DNA from: Mesobacillus jeotgali
Lineage (GTDB): Bacteria; Bacillota; Bacilli; Bacillales; Cytobacillaceae
DNA length: 64,000 nucleotides
Reading direction: 5' to 3'
Assembly: GCF_900166585.1 (NCBI RefSeq)
Contig: NZ_FVZC01000009.1
Span: 1-64,000 of the forward strand
Under the pieces are notes generated by a model. That model was not told the DNA's origin. It worked only from the letters and a program-made list of their open reading frames with translations, and searched no databases. Shown here piece by piece: positions 60,270 to 64,000 of the stretch. The translations under genes were made by a program, and so were the position numbers. Every line of letters begins with the position of its first letter. Position 1 is the stretch's first letter.

Positions 60270-60313
60270 AGGTCGATATGTTACCAGTTTTGTAACATAT
60301 CGACCTGTATAAT
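60270..60313. promoter_or_regulatory. 15-bp perfect inverted repeat plus TATAAT
   Basis: AGGTCGATATGTTAC-N7-GTAACATATCGACCT (60270-60306), immediately followed by TATAAT (60308-60313). There is no T run, so it is not a terminator. The placement over the -35/spacer region suggests a repressor operator for the gene at 60358. Confidence 0.75.
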
Positions 60314-60357
60314 GATGTTAAAATAAGCTTAAGCCAAATGAAGAGGAGCACGGTGAA

Positions 60358-60711
60358 ATGGAAGGTTTCTCAGAAATCATTAATCTTTTAAAAAGTATTG
60401 AGAGCTCAATGGACTCACTGCATAAAAGGACAGAAAGCATCGAAAAAAGACTGGATCGTCTTGAAAAGGTAGATAGTATCGAACATCGGGTAACCTCGAA
60501 TCAAATTGATATTACAGATATAAAAGATGCACTTGAAAGAATGGAAGAGCTTCAAAGTGCAAAAATCGAAAATATGCTTAAAGAATTATTGATCCGTGCA
60601 GAAAAGAAGAACAATGCAGAATTCAGCACGATTCATAAACGCCTGGATTCTCATCTGCTGAAATTGGGCAGAGTAGAGGAAGAAATCCTGATGGTCCAGC
60701 AGGAAAAATAG
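60358..60711 (+). CDS. Hypothetical 117-aa coiled-coil protein
   Basis: A fully helical, charged protein with heptad patterning over most of its length: 'SIESSMDSLHKRTESIEKRL' and 'RLEKVDSIEHRVTSNQIDIT'. No membrane helix or cysteine. I do not recognise a family. GAGGAG precedes ATG 60358 and a long inverted repeat overlaps its probable promoter, so it may be regulated. A scaffold or DNA/RNA-linked function would be a guess. Confidence 0.72.
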   Translation: MEGFSEIINLLKSIESSMDSLHKRTESIEKRLDRLEKVDSIEHRVTSNQIDITDIKDALERMEELQSAKIENMLKELLIRAEKKNNAEFSTIHKRLDSHLLKLGRVEEEILMVQQEK

Positions 60712-60716
60712 AGCAA

Positions 60717-60748
60717 AAGAGATTGCCGAAAAGCAATCTCTTTTTTTG
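60717..60748 (+). terminator. Terminator after the coiled-coil gene
   Basis: AGAGATTGC-CGAAAA-GCAATCTCT with T7. Confidence 0.92.
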
Positions 60749-60958
60749 TGCTATATCATCCACAAAACTTTCATAAACAGCTAAAGCCTTAGTATATATG
60801 GTGTTTTAAGTGATTCTTCAGTTGTAATGTGCAGTTGTTCACAAAATCTTTACCTTTCAAGGACTTTGACGAAGATAGCAAGAGTTATGATTAAAGTGTA
60901 ATCATACATTGCCTGTTTTAGGCAGATTAATCGTATATCTTTTATTGAGGTGAGTCCT

Positions 60959-62755
60959 TTGAAATATGATTTAGTCCTTCTCCATGCACCCAGTGTATAT
61001 GATTTCAGGAAAAGTGCTTTGCTGGCTGGCCCTATCAGTGATGTTGTACCGTCATCTCCTGTATTTGAAATGTATCCTATTGGGCTGACGAGTATTGCAG
61101 AGTATCTGGAACGGCAGGGTATGCGTGTCAAAATCATTAATGTCGCCAACCGAATGCTGATGGATGAGGGTTTTGATGTGGAAAAGAAGCTGAAAAAAAT
61201 TAAAACACGTGCTTTTGGCATTGATCTGCACTGGCTTCCCCATGCTCACGGAAGTATTGAACTGGCAAAAATAGTGAAAAATATCCATCCTGAAACTCCG
61301 ATGATTTTTGGAGGTCTTTCTGCCACCTATTACCATAAAGAATTAATTGAGTATCCATGCATCGACTTTGTTATGCGGGGTGATTCGACGGAAAAATCAA
61401 TGCTCCTTTTAATCAATCATTTGAAAAGTGGAACTCATCATCTGGGCGGAATCCCAAACCTTACATGGAAGGAAGGAGACACTCCGGTTTACAATCCATT
61501 AAGCCATGTCCCTGACAGTCTCGATGAATTCGATATCCCTGGTTATCGATATACGATTAAATCGGTATTCAAGTATAAAAACTTCCTCGACCCACTGCCA
61601 TATAACGGCTGGCTCCAATATCCGAATACTGCCATACTGACAGCGAAGGGTTGTACTCAGGGCTGCTTGATTTGCGGAGGGTCAAAGCAATCATACAAGG
61701 ATAACTGCAACCGTAAAGTCCTGGCTAAACGCTCGCCTGCGAAACTGATAGAGGATATCCTTTTCATTCAGCGCTTCAGCAGGGCGCCAATCTTCATTCT
61801 TCATGATATCCGGCAGGCTGGCAAGGAGTATGTGGATGAGTTTTTTGAACGGCTCAGCAAAATCAAACTTAAGAACGAATTGGTTTTTGAATTATTCCAA
61901 TATGCGAACGAAGAGTTTTTTGAAAAAATCGAGAAAGCCGTGCCTAATTTCAGCATTGAACTGACCCTGGAAACACATGATGAGAAAATTCGCCGTTATA
62001 ATGGGAAATTTAATTGCACAAATGCGAAAGTAATAGAAACACTTCAGCATGCATTGAAGCATAGCTGTAAAAAGATAGATATATTCTTCATGGTTGGTAT
62101 CCCTCATCAGGATTATCAAAGTGCTCTCGAAAATGTCAATTTTTGCGAAGAGATCCATAATGCCTGCCATGGGGATAAACGATTATCCTATTTTGTCGCT
62201 CCGCTTGCGCCGTTCCTGGACCCGGCAAGCCCAGCTTTTGAAAATCCTGAAAAATATGGCTATAAAAGGTTCTGCCACACAATCGAAGATCATAGAAAGG
62301 CAATCACACAGCCATCATGGAAATATATGCTCAGCTTCGAAACAGATTACATGACCAGGGATGAAATCGTTAAGTCCACCTATGAATCTGCAAAGAACCT
62401 GAATGCTTTTAAACTGAAGCATGAGCTTGTAGATAAGAAGACTCATGACGAAGTGAATGAGAAGATTGCCAGATCGCTTGAATATATTGAAAAAATCGAC
62501 CAGATCATCGCGTTGCCCGATGAAGAGAAGAGTCGCCAACTGGCATTGCTCAGCAAGGAGATGGAGGAGGTCAATAAATACAGTATATGCGGAAAGCATG
62601 AGCTCAAATGGGAAGTGAAAAAGCACTATGCAAATATATTCTCGCTGACCGCGATAGGTATTGAATTATTGGCTGAAGATATATGGATCAATGTCAAACA
62701 GCGTTTCAATGCTTATAATAAACGAATTTCAGAAGCCTCAAAAAGCAGAACATAA
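60959..62755 (+). CDS. B12-binding-domain radical SAM protein
   Basis: A 598-aa protein. Residues about 1-190 resemble a cobalamin-binding Rossmann domain ('VFEMYPIGLTSIAEYLERQG', 'PMIFGGLSATYYHKELIEYP'). The radical SAM domain begins at about 220 with 'TAKGCTQGCLICGGSKQSY', a CX3CX2C cluster. Residues 480-598 are an extra helical tail. Such enzymes do methylations or rearrangements on RNA, lipids or natural products; nothing nearby names the substrate. TTG 60959 lies 6 nt after GAGGTG and is preferred to a GTG inside that site. It stands alone with its own terminator. Confidence 0.85.
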   Translation: MKYDLVLLHAPSVYDFRKSALLAGPISDVVPSSPVFEMYPIGLTSIAEYLERQGMRVKIINVANRMLMDEGFDVEKKLKKIKTRAFGIDLHWLPHAHGSIELAKIVKNIHPETPMIFGGLSATYYHKELIEYPCIDFVMRGDSTEKSMLLLINHLKSGTHHLGGIPNLTWKEGDTPVYNPLSHVPDSLDEFDIPGYRYTIKSVFKYKNFLDPLPYNGWLQYPNTAILTAKGCTQGCLICGGSKQSYKDNCNRKVLAKRSPAKLIEDILFIQRFSRAPIFILHDIRQAGKEYVDEFFERLSKIKLKNELVFELFQYANEEFFEKIEKAVPNFSIELTLETHDEKIRRYNGKFNCTNAKVIETLQHALKHSCKKIDIFFMVGIPHQDYQSALENVNFCEEIHNACHGDKRLSYFVAPLAPFLDPASPAFENPEKYGYKRFCHTIEDHRKAITQPSWKYMLSFETDYMTRDEIVKSTYESAKNLNAFKLKHELVDKKTHDEVNEKIARSLEYIEKIDQIIALPDEEKSRQLALLSKEMEEVNKYSICGKHELKWEVKKHYANIFSLTAIGIELLAEDIWINVKQRFNAYNKRISEASKSRT

Positions 62756-62767
62756 ACATTTGAGTCA

Positions 62768-62796
62768 AAACCATCAGGAAATCCTGATGGTTTTTT
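62768..62796 (+). terminator. Terminator after the radical SAM gene
   Basis: AAACCATCAGGA-AA-TCCTGATGGTTT and T6. Confidence 0.93.
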
Positions 62797-62941
62797 GTAT
62801 GCAGTTTTCTTGAAAGTCACATGGGTTGGTAATGGAAGCTTTCAAATAAATGTTTAATCCAGCCGTAAATGTGAAAAATGTAAAAAGACACTAACACACA
62901 CTTATATGAAAACTAGCAAATCGGACGGAGGAAAATCATCT

Positions 62942-63889
62942 ATGATAGAATTTTTAAAAAGAGGAAACAAGTCTTCTGGGATTGCAGCACTTGGGAATAC
63001 GTTCCTTGCAATAATCAAGGGAATTGCGGCAGTTATTAGCGGAAGCGGTACAATGCTGGCGACGACACTTCATTCGGTTGCTGATGCGCTGAATCAATTC
63101 TTTGTATTCATTGGCAGTGCGATTTCGGAAAAGGAAGCCACCAAACGATTCCCGACAGGGTTCGGAAGGGTTGTTAATTTATTCGTCCTTGTTGCCGTCA
63201 TTATCATTTCGATCATGGCATACGAAACAGTCATCAAAGGATGGGAGCTGATCCAGCATCCAAAAGCCTCGTCAAATATGTGGCTGAATATCTTGATCAT
63301 GACAGTTGCGGTGCTAGTCGATGGCGGCATACTGGTCAAGGCTATGAAAGAGATTGCACATGAAACCAGAAGCAAAGCAGCAGGCTTCGGAATCGTGCCT
63401 AATGCATTTAAAAATGTCAGTCTTGCATCACCCCCGACCAGGCTGGTTTTCTATGAAGATTTGATTGCGACCTTTGGGGCACTCTTAGCATTAGTTTCGA
63501 TTGTGATGGCCCATGTAACGGGTTTTTATTTGCTCGATGGGATTGGAACCTTGCTAATTGGCATCCTGCTGATTGGAATTGCATTGAAAATCGGCTATGA
63601 AAACACGGTTGGCCTGATTGGAGTCGCGGCACCTAAGGTTGTGGAAGACCGGATTGCAGACCTAATCCTGTCTGATCCAGATGTAATTGATATAAATACA
63701 TTAAGGATTGTCCAGGAGGGCAGGCAGTACCATGTTGAAAGCTATATAGAGCTCCGTAAAGGGCTGACATTGGCAGATGCTGATGACATTAAGTTCAGGG
63801 TCACGGATAAGGTACTGACAGATCCAGACGTAGACGACGTGGTCATGGGAATCATCGAAGCTGATGACGTCCAGACATGGAAAGTTTAA
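62942..63889 (+). CDS. Cation diffusion facilitator transporter (second CDF)
   Basis: A 315-aa CDF protein without a His-rich loop. It has 'ATTLHSVADALNQFFVFIGS' (TM2 metal site, with H-X3-D), 'FYEDLIATFGALLALVSIVM' (TM5, E-D) and a C-terminal domain ('VDDVVMGIIEADDVQTWKV'). The metal-site residues differ from those of CzcD at 53776, so it may prefer another metal such as Mn or Fe, or work as a different subfamily. GGAGG lies 10 nt before ATG 62942. Own terminator. Confidence 0.88.
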   Translation: MIEFLKRGNKSSGIAALGNTFLAIIKGIAAVISGSGTMLATTLHSVADALNQFFVFIGSAISEKEATKRFPTGFGRVVNLFVLVAVIIISIMAYETVIKGWELIQHPKASSNMWLNILIMTVAVLVDGGILVKAMKEIAHETRSKAAGFGIVPNAFKNVSLASPPTRLVFYEDLIATFGALLALVSIVMAHVTGFYLLDGIGTLLIGILLIGIALKIGYENTVGLIGVAAPKVVEDRIADLILSDPDVIDINTLRIVQEGRQYHVESYIELRKGLTLADADDIKFRVTDKVLTDPDVDDVVMGIIEADDVQTWKV

Positions 63890-63900
63890 TTAAATGAAAA

Positions 63901-63943
63901 AACAAAACCCAGGCAGATTAGCTCTGCCTGGGTTTTGTTTTTG
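63901..63943 (+). terminator. Terminator after the second CDF gene
   Basis: AACAAAACCCAGGCAGA-TTAGC-TCTGCCTGGGTTTTGTT with further T's. The remaining 57 bp to the window edge hold nothing I can call. Confidence 0.95.
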
Positions 63944-64000
63944 CTTATGAAACTACTTCGGTTTTATTTATAAAAAAACTCTCAGCTGCCTTCTCTTGTT

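Overview
The window looks like a chromosomal segment of an endospore-forming member of the Bacillaceae. Reasons: it opens with the 3' end of a 23S rRNA, a 5S rRNA and a 15-tRNA array in almost the order of the Bacillus subtilis trnD cluster. Gene order then follows the B. subtilis yhbA-yhbB-cspR-prkA-yhbH block and later the yhcU, yhcX, pgcA, yhcY-yhcZ, yhdB, yhdC, spoVR block. Two H-type small acid-soluble spore proteins, PrkA, YhbH, SpoVR and a YtvI-type protein support sporulation. I cannot name the genus; a Mesobacillus/Cytobacillus-type Bacillus is a guess. No phage, plasmid or CRISPR module is visible.

Layout. 1-2,360: rRNA end, 5S and tRNAs, with two tRNA 5'-part duplications inside the array. 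2.4-11.1 kb: a B3/B4-domain protein, queG, a wall amidase, trmL, a nitroreductase, a 31-aa peptide, prkA, a 60-aa gene and yhbH. 11.1-22.8 kb: accessory metabolism and transport (C39 peptidase, BCCT betaine carrier, orphan deoR, NRDE protein, nitronate monooxygenase, aldo/keto reductase, DegV, and a purine permease behind a guanine riboswitch). 23.0-26.4 kb: a five-gene 2-oxoacid:ferredoxin oxidoreductase operon under a good CcpA cre site. 26.4-27.5 kb: a repeat-rich gap. 27.5-32.9 kb: DNA repair glycosylase, HAD phosphatase, YtvI, sspH, a glutaredoxin with in-frame UGA, tcyP, YitT. 33-37.7 kb: a second purine permease with PurBoxes, a 24-unit 53-bp satellite, and a membrane protein with a degenerate dihydroorotate dehydrogenase domain. 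37.8-46.5 kb: a second SASP, pit-ykaA phosphate module, aldo/keto reductase, RluA, yhcU, bdbC plus thiol oxidoreductase, yhcX. 46.8-53.6 kb: pgcA, SDR, yhcYZ two-component system, yhdB, yhdC, spoVR. 53.7-64 kb: czcD with its ArsR operator and czrA, YetF, DUF202, a PAS-GGDEF-EAL protein, guanidine-I riboswitch with an SMR exporter, a coiled-coil protein, a B12/radical-SAM enzyme and a second cation diffusion facilitator.

The most striking item is at 30,321-30,599. It is an otherwise intact glutaredoxin gene whose first active-site cysteine codon is UGA, with a 7-bp hairpin just downstream whose loop carries an early G. This is a candidate selenocysteine protein that ordinary gene calling would miss. 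Second is a set of intergenic tandem arrays, different in sequence at each locus but alike in build: short inverted-repeat units with a period of 51-53 bp (21 bp at one locus). Third is a family of four ~185-bp MITE-like repeats, and fourth the two tRNA 5'-part duplications, both 140-141 bp upstream of the intact tRNA.
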